Shown here: one piece after another, positions 1-8,729 of the stretch
Layout of the letters: every line of letters begins with the position of its first letter
How positions within the stretch are numbered: the stretch's first letter is position 1
Source of the DNA: Spirochaetaceae bacterium
GTDB taxonomy: Bacteria > Spirochaetota > Leptospiria > Leptospirales > Leptonemataceae
NCBI GenBank assembly: GCA_002730875.1
Contig: PCBI01000005.1
Span: forward strand, 682,001-746,000
DNA length: 64,000 nucleotides
Direction: 5' to 3'
Made by a program: the position numbers and the translations under genes
Notes under the pieces: generated by a model
Seen by the model: only the letters and a program-made list of their open reading frames with translations
Told to the model about the DNA's origin: nothing
The model's database searches: none

Positions 1-1
1 C

Positions 2-508
2 TTTGCAGACCGTTTGCGCGAGTTTGAAATTGCAAAGAAGGAATTCAGAATCCAGACTCTGGTCAAAAAACGCAACGACAGTCTGACGAAAGTTTATCCC
101 GAGGCCCGGTCTTTCTGGAGTCAGGAATCGGAAGAACGTTTTTCCGCGAATCCCGGGTTTGAAGTGGAACCGAACACCGTCTATCTTGTGCGGCTGAACG
201 ACCCCTTGCAATATCAATCATCGCTACCCGTTGCTCTGCCCCCTGGCTCGCGAGCGATTGCCCTGAAGGATCCCCTGGCGGTATGGAATGCCTTAAAAGG
301 TTCGCCTGGCCGCTGGATACTGATGGAGGAGACCAAAAAAGGATATGTCCCCCTTTCGCTGAGCAAGAATGGAATTCAGTATCGGGTGGCTTCGGTGTCG
401 CTGGAATCGGGAATAGTAAAGCTGGAGATCTATAGTAGATCTTCATCCAGACGGGCCGGACAGTACCATGTGCTCTATCCGGTGGAACTGGAGCTAATCA
501 GCGAATAG
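2..508 (+). CDS. Unknown protein, 3' part of a gene cut by the window start
   Basis: The frame is open to the first base of the window, so this is most likely the C-terminal 168 residues of a longer gene; the TTG at 14 is only an internal codon. The visible part begins with a charged helical stretch (about residues 1-30, rich in K, R and E) and continues into a mixed beta-rich region that ends in LISE. No signal peptide, membrane segment or family motif is visible. I do not recognise it. It is followed by 128 bases with no gene and then by the convergent helicase gene. Confidence 0.6.
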   Translation, partial: FADRLREFEIAKKEFRIQTLVKKRNDSLTKVYPEARSFWSQESEERFSANPGFEVEPNTVYLVRLNDPLQYQSSLPVALPPGSRAIALKDPLAVWNALKGSPGRWILMEETKKGYVPLSLSKNGIQYRVASVSLESGIVKLEIYSRSSSRRAGQYHVLYPVELELISE

Positions 509-636
509 GGATAAGCGGCCCGGCTAGCAGGCAATCCGGCAATCCGGGCCGCACAGTAGCGGGCACAGTCGCCGCTATTCGCGAAAGAGCGGGAAGCAAA
601 CAGGCTTCATCGAGTTCCGCCTGCGCTTCGTCGGAG

Positions 637-2382
637 TCAGCTCTTCTTTTTGAATACGCCAAATAGTTTAGAGATTATTCCCTGTTTCTTGGCCGGTTCA
701 GGTTTCTTTTCGGAAGACCTCTGGTTTCGCGAACGACCACCATTGCCGGACTGAGCCCCGCCACGTTGTTGATTGCGATTGTCTCGCCCGCGGTTTCCGC
801 CCTTTCGCGGTCCGTTCTTTTTTCCGGATCCCCGTGAACCGCCGGATTCGCCTCGGTCCAGCCCCAGTAGCCTGGCACGGTCCTGATCCCTTACGGTACC
901 GGAATCCGGAGATCCGGACTCGGCTCCCACCTTCTGCTGGCGATCGGCATTGGCCGGGCCTCGGCGTCGCCTACGCTTTCGACTTTCTCCCGACTGACCG
1001 CCTCCTGACTCGGATCGAGCAGGCTCGGATTCCCTTCGTTTTCGCGTATCCTGGCCTTCGCCACCACGTTGCGGTTTCCGCTCTCCGCCACGGTCCTGGG
1101 ATTCCCCGCCCCGGCTCTGGGACTCTCCGCTCCGCGGTTTTCGCCTATTGCGATTTCTGGCAGGACGACCGTCTCTTCGACCGGACTCGGAGCCCTGCTC
1201 TTCGCCGTGATGCTCGCTTGAGTCACGAAAAGGTTTGAAATCGCCTTCAGGAAACTTGACGTAATCCCCGTTTACCTCGCCCACAGGGATTTTGTGGCGG
1301 AGTAGCTGCTCGATTCGTGGCAAGCACTCGAAGTCGTCTTCGGAACAGAATGAGTAGCTGACGCCGGATTTGCCGGCCCGGGCCGTTCGGCCAATCCTGT
1401 GTACGTAGGATTCGGAATCCTGAGGCAGATCAAAATTAAAGACATGGGTAATGTCATCCACGTCCAGTCCTCTACTGGCAACGTCAGTTGCCACCAGGAC
1501 GCTGTACTTGCCCAACTTGAATTGCTTGAGCAGCCTTACTCGTTTCTTCTGATCCAGAAGTGAGGATAGTCCAGTAGCCGCCACGCCGTAGCGATGAAGC
1601 TTTTTGGTGATGTCCAGGACCTTGCGTTTGTAGTTCGTGAAGATAATGGCCCGGGGATGATCGGCCTGAAGAATGAGATTGATGAGGTAGGGCATCTTCT
1701 CTTCGCGGCCCAGGTGAAACAGGTGCTGATCGATCTTGTCGACTTCAATGGTTTCGGCTTTCGTGCGAACTTCTACCGGATCCTGCATGAAATCCCAGGC
1801 CAGACGCATGACGTAGTAGCTCATGGTTGCGGAAAAAAGCATGGTTTGCGATTTCTCCGGCAGCTTCTTCATGATGTAGCGGATGTCGCGAATGAAGCCC
1901 ATGTCGAACATTCGATCCGCTTCATCCAGAATCAGATGATGTATGCTGTCTGTGGGAAACTTGTTCTGCTTGATGTAGTCAATCAGTCGACCCGGCGTAG
2001 CTACGACTACCGACGGTTTGGCGGCCAGTTCCTTTTCCTGACGATCGTAGCTGTCGCCTCCATAGATGGTGGCCATATTGAGCGGATGGCTGGTAAGTAG
2101 TTTTTCCACTTCTTCCGCAATTTGTAGACAAATCTCGCGTGTGGGTGTAAGTATAAGCGCGGCCGGTGCTTTGCCCTCATCGCGGGCTTTGATAATCTGG
2201 TCTATTACAGGAAGCAAAAATGCAATGGTCTTGCCGGTACCTGTCTGAGAAATGCCGACTATATCGCGCCCTTCTTGAGCAGGCTGAATCGTATCTTCTT
2301 GTATTTGCGTTAATGTTTCCAGTCCCTGATCGGCCAGGGCCTTTTTTAAGTCCGGATGGACGGATAGATCTTCGAATCGCAT
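637..2382 (-). CDS. DEAD-box ATP-dependent RNA helicase with RG-rich tail
   Basis: A cytoplasmic RNA helicase of the DEAD-box family, likely involved in ribosome assembly or mRNA turnover. From the ATG at 2382 (581 aa) motif I SQTGTGKT is at 45-52, DEAD at 153-156, SAT at 184-186 and HRIGRTARAG at 328-337. Residues from about 395 to the end form a low-complexity arginine/glycine/serine tail with repeated RGGE-type units, an RNA-binding tail as in some RhlE/CsdA relatives. The frame extends upstream to a TTG at 2418, but the ATG at 2382 has an AGGTGG ribosome site about 8 bases ahead, so I chose it. The binding-protein gene starts divergently about 100 bases away. Which DEAD subfamily this is cannot be fixed by eye. 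Confidence 0.95.
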   Translation of the reverse strand: MRFEDLSVHPDLKKALADQGLETLTQIQEDTIQPAQEGRDIVGISQTGTGKTIAFLLPVIDQIIKARDEGKAPAALILTPTREICLQIAEEVEKLLTSHPLNMATIYGGDSYDRQEKELAAKPSVVVATPGRLIDYIKQNKFPTDSIHHLILDEADRMFDMGFIRDIRYIMKKLPEKSQTMLFSATMSYYVMRLAWDFMQDPVEVRTKAETIEVDKIDQHLFHLGREEKMPYLINLILQADHPRAIIFTNYKRKVLDITKKLHRYGVAATGLSSLLDQKKRVRLLKQFKLGKYSVLVATDVASRGLDVDDITHVFNFDLPQDSESYVHRIGRTARAGKSGVSYSFCSEDDFECLPRIEQLLRHKIPVGEVNGDYVKFPEGDFKPFRDSSEHHGEEQGSESGRRDGRPARNRNRRKPRSGESQSRGGESQDRGGERKPQRGGEGQDTRKRRESEPARSESGGGQSGESRKRRRRRGPANADRQQKVGAESGSPDSGTVRDQDRARLLGLDRGESGGSRGSGKKNGPRKGGNRGRDNRNQQRGGAQSGNGGRSRNQRSSEKKPEPAKKQGIISKLFGVFKKKS

Positions 2383-2478
2383 TCTCTGCCACCTGAGCAA
2401 ATGCCGGTAGCCTGTCAATTCCGACTGCTGAGCCGAAAATTCGTTGACCCACCCGTTTTCAGGGGCTAAGTTAATGGC

Positions 2479-3381
2479 ATGTTTTTTTCCGACGCCGGTG
2501 GCCTCCGTGGTTACGGCGCTATATTGGCCTTCCTTCTTTCAAATCTTCTCCTCCTGGGCCCGGCTTCTGCTGAATCCGGACTGAAGAATCGCCCCGAGGG
2601 CAGCTATCTCCGGAAATTGGCGGACCGCGGCACAATTAGGATCGGTATGCAGAAGAATGTAATGCCCTTCCATATTCCCGGCAATTCGGAGTATCCCGGC
2701 CTGGATGTAGAGGTGGGAACAGCCATCGCGCGGCACATGGGACTTGAGCCGAATTTCGTTTTTGGAAACATTGAAGAATTAATGCGCATGGCCGCAGCAG
2801 GCGAGATTGATCTGGCCCTGGGTGGCGTTTCCAGCGATCTTTCCCGAAGTCTGACGCTGAATTTCACCGACCCTTACTTGAAAACCACGCCCGCGGCTCT
2901 CCTCAATCGAAAGTCGCTGCCGCCAGAAACCGGCTCGATAGATTTCCCGCAGCGAAAGTTTGAGTCTCTGCTGGACCTCAGGTACGCCGGTTCCCTGAAG
3001 ATCAGCGTCAAAGAAGGGACGACAAACGAAGAGATTCTGAAGACCGATCCCGAATTTTCCATGCATACTATTCGGCCTTTTCCCAGCAATGAAGCGGCGT
3101 TGGAAGCCCTCGAGAAGGGCGATGTGGATGCATTCGTTGCGGACGGAATCTTCATTAAGGCGCAGACTATTGTTCGAAAACAACTCTTGTCTAGATTCGT
3201 TCCCTTGCACTCGGTGTACAGGGAGGAGCACCTTTCCATTCTATTGCCGCCCGGGCATCCCGAGTACTGGATGTATATGAACTTTGTTCTGAAAGAAATG
3301 CACCGAACCGGCGAAATCAAAGGAATATACGACAGGTACTTTTCCAACTCGGAGTGGGCGAAGGATACGATTGTAGAATAG
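2479..3381 (+). CDS. Periplasmic solute-binding protein, family 3 (amino-acid type)
   Basis: A 300-aa exported binding protein of the SBP_bac_3 family. The N-terminus (about 1-31) is a signal peptide ending near ASAES. The mature part has the usual LADRGTIRIGM opening, the GLDVEVGTAIA segment, the AAGEIDLALGG segment and the FTDPYLKT segment that line the ligand site. No ABC permease or ATPase gene is next to it, so it may serve a distant transporter or act as a sensor or lytic-transglycosylase-like relative; it lacks an SLT domain. It is transcribed away from the helicase. The ligand cannot be read from the sequence; polar amino acids are typical of the family. Confidence 0.88.
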   Translation: MFFSDAGGLRGYGAILAFLLSNLLLLGPASAESGLKNRPEGSYLRKLADRGTIRIGMQKNVMPFHIPGNSEYPGLDVEVGTAIARHMGLEPNFVFGNIEELMRMAAAGEIDLALGGVSSDLSRSLTLNFTDPYLKTTPAALLNRKSLPPETGSIDFPQRKFESLLDLRYAGSLKISVKEGTTNEEILKTDPEFSMHTIRPFPSNEAALEALEKGDVDAFVADGIFIKAQTIVRKQLLSRFVPLHSVYREEHLSILLPPGHPEYWMYMNFVLKEMHRTGEIKGIYDRYFSNSEWAKDTIVE

Positions 3382-3506
3382 TGGATTCGAGTATAGAGTA
3401 GCTGAAGTCCTGAGTCGTATATCAAAGAAGAGATCGATTGCGAATAGAGCGCTCGATCGTACACTTGTCGAAGCTGAGTGATTCTAACCGGTATTAGTTT
3501 ATCGTA

Positions 3507-3512
3507 TATAAT
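3507..3512 (+). promoter_or_regulatory. Perfect -10 element (TATAAT) before the porin gene
   Basis: A consensus TATAAT lies 27 bases before an in-frame ATT and overlaps the start of the longest reading frame (TTG at 3513). No good -35 is visible at 17 bases; TTCTAA at 3482-3487 is the nearest candidate. If this is the -10, transcription starts near 3519, after the TTG, and the AGGAG at 3522-3526 would be the ribosome site. Confidence 0.45.
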
Positions 3513-5135
3513 TTGATTATTAGGAGCAGAACCATTCGATTTTCAACCAGCCGTCCTCATTTTGCCAGAACAAGCTCCCCCGGTGTCCTTGCTTCCTTGT
3601 CCGCCTTTGCGCTGCCTGCTGTCCTCGCGGTTGTCATGCTTGCGTTTCCTACCAGCTCTTTGAGCTCCCAGACCGCCCCGGTATTAGAGAAATTCGACTA
3701 TAACGGCAGTATGCTTGTGCGGGGTTTCTTTACATCCCGGGACCTGCCTCTGGAGAAACAAACCGCCACTCTGTGTCCCAATCCGTTTACGACTTCAACC
3801 TCTAGCGGAACCACAGGCACGGCGACGACCTCGAACAACAGCAAGTGCCGGGAAGAGCGAGACTTCTACACAACTCGTTTCCGATTGAATCTGGCTTTCC
3901 GTCCTTCCAACTACGTTGATATCATTTACGGACTTGAAGTAGGCGAGCTGGAGTTTGGGGACGCCACGGCCGGCAACTCGGGCCCCGGAAGCGGCGGGAC
4001 AGGATCGGGAAGCGCTAACCTGGAGACCCGAGAGTTAAGACTCAAGGTTCATAACGAAAAGAATACTCTGAGTTTTCATGCAGGGATTTTTCCGTACGGT
4101 ACTCCTAACGGTTTTGTGGCCGCTACCAGCGGCGCCGGCTTTCTAATCAATCATTCGGTGCCGGATTGGTTTTCGGAATTCGAGCTGTACTATATCAAAA
4201 AAGAAGACCAGTCCAGGGTGGATCGGGATTCCAATGGGTTCAACGACGATAACTACAAGGACGTAGATGTGGTGCTGGGGAACTGGAAGTTTTCCGGACT
4301 GCCTGGCTATCGTTCTGAGCTGTACGGCCTGTATCGCGGAGATAATCGAACCGAAGACGATAACGGGAATTTGCGGGACACATCCAGGCTATACTGGGCC
4401 GGCTTCTACCAGAGGTACCGGTGGGGACGATTCGACTTCATGCTGCATGTAATCGGGAATTGGGGCAATGTCTACAGCCCCAACCGTGAGTTGCCCAGGG
4501 AGGATCTACTCGAAGGCACTACCGTTTTGAATCTGGCAAACGAAGCGGAAAACTACCTGCCCAATCAGCGGGAGAAATACAAGATCGATGCCGGGGCGGG
4601 CGAAGCGGAGATCGGCTACCAGATCACGGATCGAATTAAGTTTTCCCTGGCTCTTGCCGGAGCCAGTGGCCGTCGCGGAGTGGAACCCGATGGCACGTCC
4701 GTGGACTATCGTCGCGATCAATTTCATTACGCAAGCCAGGCCTATCAGTTCTCGGAGATCGCAGTGGACTCCTCAGGCGGTTACAGTCTTTTCACGCTGG
4801 GCGATCTCACCGGTCTTGTTGTTCGCGGGGCCCGACTGGAAGCGCAGCTTTTTGAATCAGTGGACACTCTTCTTGGCTATTATTCGCTGCATAGCTATCG
4901 AACACCCACTATCGACTACAATCAGTTCTTTACACGATTTCCGGCAGGCAAAGCGCCATCGTCCTACTTTGGCCAGGAAATCAATTGGCGGGTAAACTGG
5001 AGACCATTCAGCGACCTGACATTGAGCGCTTACGTAGCCTACTTCGATGCCGGGGATGGTTACAAAGTGCTACGCGACGTAGAGTTTGGCGATCGGGCCC
5101 TGGAAATCATGGTAAGCGCCAATCAGACCTTCTAA
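3513..5135 (+). CDS. Porin-like outer-membrane beta-barrel protein
   Basis: A 540-aa exported barrel protein. The N-terminal 50 residues are basic and then hydrophobic and end near SLSSQ, which fits a signal peptide. The remainder alternates polar and aromatic residues, as in transmembrane strands (for example GRFDFMLHVIGNWGNV), and the chain ends in NQTF with a terminal Phe, a usual outer-membrane barrel signature. A Ser/Gly/Thr-rich stretch near residues 95-110 and another near 160 look like surface loops. It may belong to the alginate-export-like barrel group seen in leptospires, but I cannot show that. The start is unsure: the frame opens with TTG at 3513, but an AGGAG at 3522 sits 7 bases before an in-frame ATT at 3534. 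Confidence 0.8.
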   Translation: MIIRSRTIRFSTSRPHFARTSSPGVLASLSAFALPAVLAVVMLAFPTSSLSSQTAPVLEKFDYNGSMLVRGFFTSRDLPLEKQTATLCPNPFTTSTSSGTTGTATTSNNSKCREERDFYTTRFRLNLAFRPSNYVDIIYGLEVGELEFGDATAGNSGPGSGGTGSGSANLETRELRLKVHNEKNTLSFHAGIFPYGTPNGFVAATSGAGFLINHSVPDWFSEFELYYIKKEDQSRVDRDSNGFNDDNYKDVDVVLGNWKFSGLPGYRSELYGLYRGDNRTEDDNGNLRDTSRLYWAGFYQRYRWGRFDFMLHVIGNWGNVYSPNRELPREDLLEGTTVLNLANEAENYLPNQREKYKIDAGAGEAEIGYQITDRIKFSLALAGASGRRGVEPDGTSVDYRRDQFHYASQAYQFSEIAVDSSGGYSLFTLGDLTGLVVRGARLEAQLFESVDTLLGYYSLHSYRTPTIDYNQFFTRFPAGKAPSSYFGQEINWRVNWRPFSDLTLSAYVAYFDAGDGYKVLRDVEFGDRALEIMVSANQTF

Positions 5136-5271
5136 CGCGCGACCAGGCGATTGACAAGAATGGCTCCGGTAGCAGCTGATCGGGGCTCAAGGCAGTGCTG
5201 ATTAACGCTACTGCACTGTGGTCGGAAGCGAGTCGGGCTCCGAAAAAGCCGGGCCACTCCCCGGTGCTCTC

Positions 5272-5694
5272 TCAGAATGGGCGAATTACAGCCAGAATGA
5301 CCACCGCAATCAGCACCAGCGTAGGCACTTCATTCATCAGACGGAACTTCTTGGATGGGTAGGTGTTTCCAGCCAGGAGCTTTTTTCTGTAGTGGCCGGC
5401 CAGGAAATGCCAGAACACCAGAAATAGCACAAGAGTGATTTTTGCATGCAGCCAGCCTGCTTTTGCAAAGGCGCTCCATTGCATGAAGACCATGGCCAGC
5501 CCGAAAACCCAGGTGATTACCATGGCCGGGGTCATGATGATATGATAGAGCTTTCGTTCCATGATGGCCAGTTGATCCCGCACTTCCTGGTGCTCCGTCT
5601 CGCAATGATACACGAACAATCGCCAGATGTAGAACATGCCCGCAAACCAGGCCACCATGAAGATTAAATGGATCGCTTTGAACCAGAGGTACAT
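5272..5694 (-). CDS. hemJ: HemJ-type protoporphyrinogen IX oxidase
   Basis: A 140-aa inner-membrane protein of the HemJ (UPF0093) family, which oxidises protoporphyrinogen IX to protoporphyrin IX in haem synthesis. It has four hydrophobic helices. The family-conserved charged residues are visible: His9 (KAIHLIFMVAWFAGMFY), Arg25 (WRLFVYH) and the WLHAK motif with Lys85. The length matches the family (about 140-150 aa). The ATG at 5694 is preferred over the upstream TTG at 5709 because the protein then begins MYLWFKAIH, as in relatives. No other haem gene is beside it; the NYN gene runs divergently from 5821. Confidence 0.92.
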   Translation of the reverse strand: MYLWFKAIHLIFMVAWFAGMFYIWRLFVYHCETEHQEVRDQLAIMERKLYHIIMTPAMVITWVFGLAMVFMQWSAFAKAGWLHAKITLVLFLVFWHFLAGHYRKKLLAGNTYPSKKFRLMNEVPTLVLIAVVILAVIRPF

Positions 5695-5820
5695 GGTTCC
5701 AGAACGCAAATCCGGTCTTTGTTGACAGCAAAAAAACGGGGAAGTTCTGGCCCGGGGCGTTTTTGCGTACGGGAAACAAAAAGATATGGATAAAATGGGC
5801 CAGAGATTAATCTTCTAAGA

Positions 5821-6321
5821 ATGATTCTCGTCATAGATGCATTCAACGCCATCTACAAGTTTGACGACCTGGAAGAGCACATGCATCGCGGCCAGTTGGA
5901 GTCGGCCATGGTGGGCTTCACGAAGAAAATGGCTGCGTTGCGGAATTCCTGGAAGAAGCCGCTGGAGATTCACATCTTTTTCGACGGAAAGAAAAAGCAG
6001 GGCGACGATACGGATCGCGAAAACGTGGCCGGACTCAAATGCTACTACAGCCATGACCAGAGCGCGGACCACCAGATTAAGCAGTTTCTAATTGCTTGCC
6101 AGTCGCCGGGGGAAGTCCGCACCGTTAGTTCGGATAAACAGGTGCAATATTTCGCAAAGAAATCCCGTAGCCACGTACAATCGTCCGAAGATTTCGCCAA
6201 ATGGGTGAAAGAGGTACTCTCGAATTCGGGGCCGGATCCGGAACAGGGCAAAGAAGATCCGAAAATGACTCAGCGGGACATGGCTTACTGGATGGACATG
6301 TTCAAACGAGGTAAGAAATGA
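5821..6321 (+). CDS. NYN-domain (YacP/Rae1-like) RNase-like protein
   Basis: A 166-aa cytoplasmic protein with the NYN/PIN-like nuclease fold. The hallmark opening MILVIDAFNAIYKF holds Asp6 and Asn9. Asp55 in FFDGKKK and Asp105 in SSDKQ complete a plausible metal-binding acidic cluster. YacP/Rae1 of Bacillus, the best-known relative, is a ribosome-associated endoribonuclease, so RNA cleavage is a reasonable inference. The C-terminal 35 residues are polar and outside the domain. The stop overlaps the start of the next gene in ATGA, so the two are probably translated together. Confidence 0.85.
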   Translation: MILVIDAFNAIYKFDDLEEHMHRGQLESAMVGFTKKMAALRNSWKKPLEIHIFFDGKKKQGDDTDRENVAGLKCYYSHDQSADHQIKQFLIACQSPGEVRTVSSDKQVQYFAKKSRSHVQSSEDFAKWVKEVLSNSGPDPEQGKEDPKMTQRDMAYWMDMFKRGKK

Positions 6322-6635
6322 GCCTTCCGACGCCAAACCCGGGCTCCGGATTACCGGCCGGGCCCGGACCCGGGAGTGTTCGCAGATTGGGACTTGCGAT
6401 CCTTTGTTTTGTGGCCAGCGGCGTCTTCCTGCTTGTGGCTTCGGCAATAGTGCTTCGGATTCTCGCTCTTGTTTTGGCCCTTGAGGATTTTGGACAAACG
6501 GTAACCTATGTTCTGGAAACCGACCCCGGGATCCTGATCTGGGATGTGCTTTTCGTCTGGCTTGCTCTGGTTGGCGCGATCGGCTTTGCCGTCGCAGGCA
6601 TAGTTATCAGGCGTCGAAATCTCTACCAGATGTAG
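6318..6635 (+). CDS. Small two-helix membrane protein, unknown
   Basis: A 105-aa protein with a Pro/Gly-rich N-terminus and two long hydrophobic helices (about 24-55 and 70-97), ending in a basic RRRNLYQM tail. It overlaps the NYN gene by four bases (ATGA), which suggests a two-gene unit that might bring the nuclease to the membrane. Its 3' end overlaps the convergent 679-aa gene by 13 bases. I do not recognise a family. Confidence 0.7.
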   Translation: MSLPTPNPGSGLPAGPGPGSVRRLGLAILCFVASGVFLLVASAIVLRILALVLALEDFGQTVTYVLETDPGILIWDVLFVWLALVGAIGFAVAGIVIRRRNLYQM

Positions 6636-8662
6636 TCGTCCGCGTCGTCGCGCTTTTCTTTGCCGCTCAATACGTGGAATCTTCGCACCCGACCGAGTAT
6701 AACGGGATTTACGGTGCTGATAGGGATGTGTACGATCTTCTGGCCCAGCCGATTCGCGAGCTGAGTCATATAGGGAGCCGGCGGTTTATCGGCCAGGTGT
6801 ACCACGGCGTTGCGTGTATTGTATTCCAGTCCGGCCAGGAGCAGTCGGTCCGCCGGCTTGTCGAAGCGATCATAGCCTGGATCGTTCCAGATATCGTGGA
6901 TTCGGCCCGGGGGAAAGGTGAGCATTAGACCGCCGTAAGTTGAGCGACAGATGCCCGGACCCACTACCTGGTCGCCGGGAAAAGTGGAGTAAAAGGCCAT
7001 ATCACTTTCTTGATGATGCTCCCCCCACCAGACTACCTGCCAGGGATGTTTGGATTCATCCTCGTCGAAGATAATTACCACGCTACCGGCATCGATGGCC
7101 TTTTTGTGCTGATCCCGTACAAAGATCTTTCCGGAATGAAAATTACGTATGGTTTCCCGGTAGTCGATGCCATCCAGAAGCGATGAGCTGAACTCCAGTG
7201 TCTTTTCTTCGCTGGCTTTCATGATGGATTTGGCCCGATTCTGCAGATACTTGCCAAAGTCTTCCAGCACTACGTCTTCCGGCGGATAAGAACAGATGCC
7301 GCTGCCGTCCCAGAGATCTCTCCACTGACCCGGGTACTTTTCTCTCTGGATGTTTCGCGTGATCTTTGGAGGAGGCACCCTTCGTTTGATGCGCCGTTTG
7401 AGTCTGAAGCGAATTAACTTGTGATGGCGAAACAAATCATCCAGGGTGATCTCTTTTTCCTTGTAGGGACTTGGGCCCGGCTCGCGCAGGAACATGAGAA
7501 TGTCATGGAAGATACGAGCGAAGTTATCGTTACCAAAGGCCCGGGCGCTCAAGACCAGCTGGTATGTATCGGGCAGCAATTTCTGATTCAAAAAGCTCCA
7601 GTTGCGCGCAAACTGAAAAAAGATCTTCTCCCGCTGGGGCGGAAAGATTTCGCCGGATTCTCTTTCGTAGCGATGGCGGGTTTCGCGAAAGACCTGCCTT
7701 TGCAGTCGAATCCGATCGAAGCCCGGCAAAGCCCGGTGGTTTTTGCGGGCCAGATTCCAGGCCGTGTTGTAGTAGCCTGGCTGGGTCAGTACCTCCGGAT
7801 GTTTTCGCGACAGTATGCTGACTTCTACTTCCTCTGAGTTCGAGTTAATGCGATCATTCCATTCAAGAAGCTCTTCCAGGGGTTCCTTGTCCTGTTCGCC
7901 GCTGTCCAGTTCTGGATTCCCGGATGCGTCATCCGGATCGCTGTATTCCAGGGCAGGCATGCCCGCCGAGCTGAGGGCCTCCTCGGCCTGTCTCTTTTCT
8001 TCTGTGAACTGGTCATCGGTGAGCGCCAGAAGCCGCTCTATGGAAGGCAGGTGCTTGATGCCGCATACAATTAGAATCCAGTCCTCTTCGGGATCCTGAA
8101 ACCGGGCCAGTTGCCGGACTCTTTCCGCTATGCTGATCTCCCTTACGTAGTCTACGAAATCCACGAATTGCAGTCGGAGGTCGCCAGCCGCAGGGGGCCG
8201 GGGCTGCTCCTTTTTGTACATCTCATACAGTTCAAGCAGAGTGAGTTCGTTGAGCGAATAGGTGTCCGGAAATCGTTCATCGGTCCAGGCGTAGATTCCT
8301 TCGATAAGGCGATCAGCGGCGTGGATGGGAATGCCGCCTTCATGCGCGGAACGAGCGGCCTCCACGATAGGCTCCAGCGGTTCCATGATGAAGTGTATGG
8401 GCGGATAGGTAGCAGGCTCCAGGCTGAGTACCGGAATGGAGTCCGCATAGGGCAATGCCTTCTGTAAGGCATGCGAGAATACATCGGGGAGCTCCAGCAC
8501 CACCTGCGAAGGCGGCCTTTCCATGAATAGTCGTCGCACCAGCAGGGTGAACTCCGCCGAACCGTGGACTATGGGCAATGCTCGAATACCCGGCTTCAGA
8601 TCGATGGCGATGTCCGAATCTGTATGTAATTTGCTTTTGGCCGGATAATTATGCGCTGACAT
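6623..8662 (-). CDS. Large ChaN/TraB-like (DUF5682-like) protein paired with MoxR
   Basis: A 679-aa soluble protein without signal peptide. The N-terminal 130 residues contain ALPIVHGSAEF, the strand VVLELPD and, further on, GIPIHAADR. That pattern recalls the TraB/ChaN/EreA-type fold and the DUF5682 proteins that accompany MoxR ATPases; this is inference from pattern only. A charged linker (about 230-290, rich in E and D) separates it from a basic, Arg-rich middle and a C-terminal domain with WWGEHHQESDM and VGPGICRSTYGG. It starts at an ATG 8 bases after GGAG and follows the MoxR gene by 67 bases on the same strand. There is no VWA-domain gene next to it, unlike classical MoxR clusters. Confidence 0.75.
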   Translation of the reverse strand: MSAHNYPAKSKLHTDSDIAIDLKPGIRALPIVHGSAEFTLLVRRLFMERPPSQVVLELPDVFSHALQKALPYADSIPVLSLEPATYPPIHFIMEPLEPIVEAARSAHEGGIPIHAADRLIEGIYAWTDERFPDTYSLNELTLLELYEMYKKEQPRPPAAGDLRLQFVDFVDYVREISIAERVRQLARFQDPEEDWILIVCGIKHLPSIERLLALTDDQFTEEKRQAEEALSSAGMPALEYSDPDDASGNPELDSGEQDKEPLEELLEWNDRINSNSEEVEVSILSRKHPEVLTQPGYYNTAWNLARKNHRALPGFDRIRLQRQVFRETRHRYERESGEIFPPQREKIFFQFARNWSFLNQKLLPDTYQLVLSARAFGNDNFARIFHDILMFLREPGPSPYKEKEITLDDLFRHHKLIRFRLKRRIKRRVPPPKITRNIQREKYPGQWRDLWDGSGICSYPPEDVVLEDFGKYLQNRAKSIMKASEEKTLEFSSSLLDGIDYRETIRNFHSGKIFVRDQHKKAIDAGSVVIIFDEDESKHPWQVVWWGEHHQESDMAFYSTFPGDQVVGPGICRSTYGGLMLTFPPGRIHDIWNDPGYDRFDKPADRLLLAGLEYNTRNAVVHLADKPPAPYMTQLANRLGQKIVHIPISTVNPVILGRVRRFHVLSGKEKRDDADDYIW

Positions 8663-8729
8663 TTATTACTCCTGGACCGTGCGTTCTATTTCTAGCAAAA
8701 GCACGTCCCGGCGATCCTTGAATAGCGAT

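Noticed and set aside
834..1238. Long plus-strand frame inside the helicase tail
   Set aside because: It is a shadow of the repeat-rich coding sequence on the other strand, with no ribosome site.
5728..5767. Hairpin-like sequence between hemJ and the NYN gene
   Set aside because: The arms match only with bulges, and there is no clear terminator or operator form.
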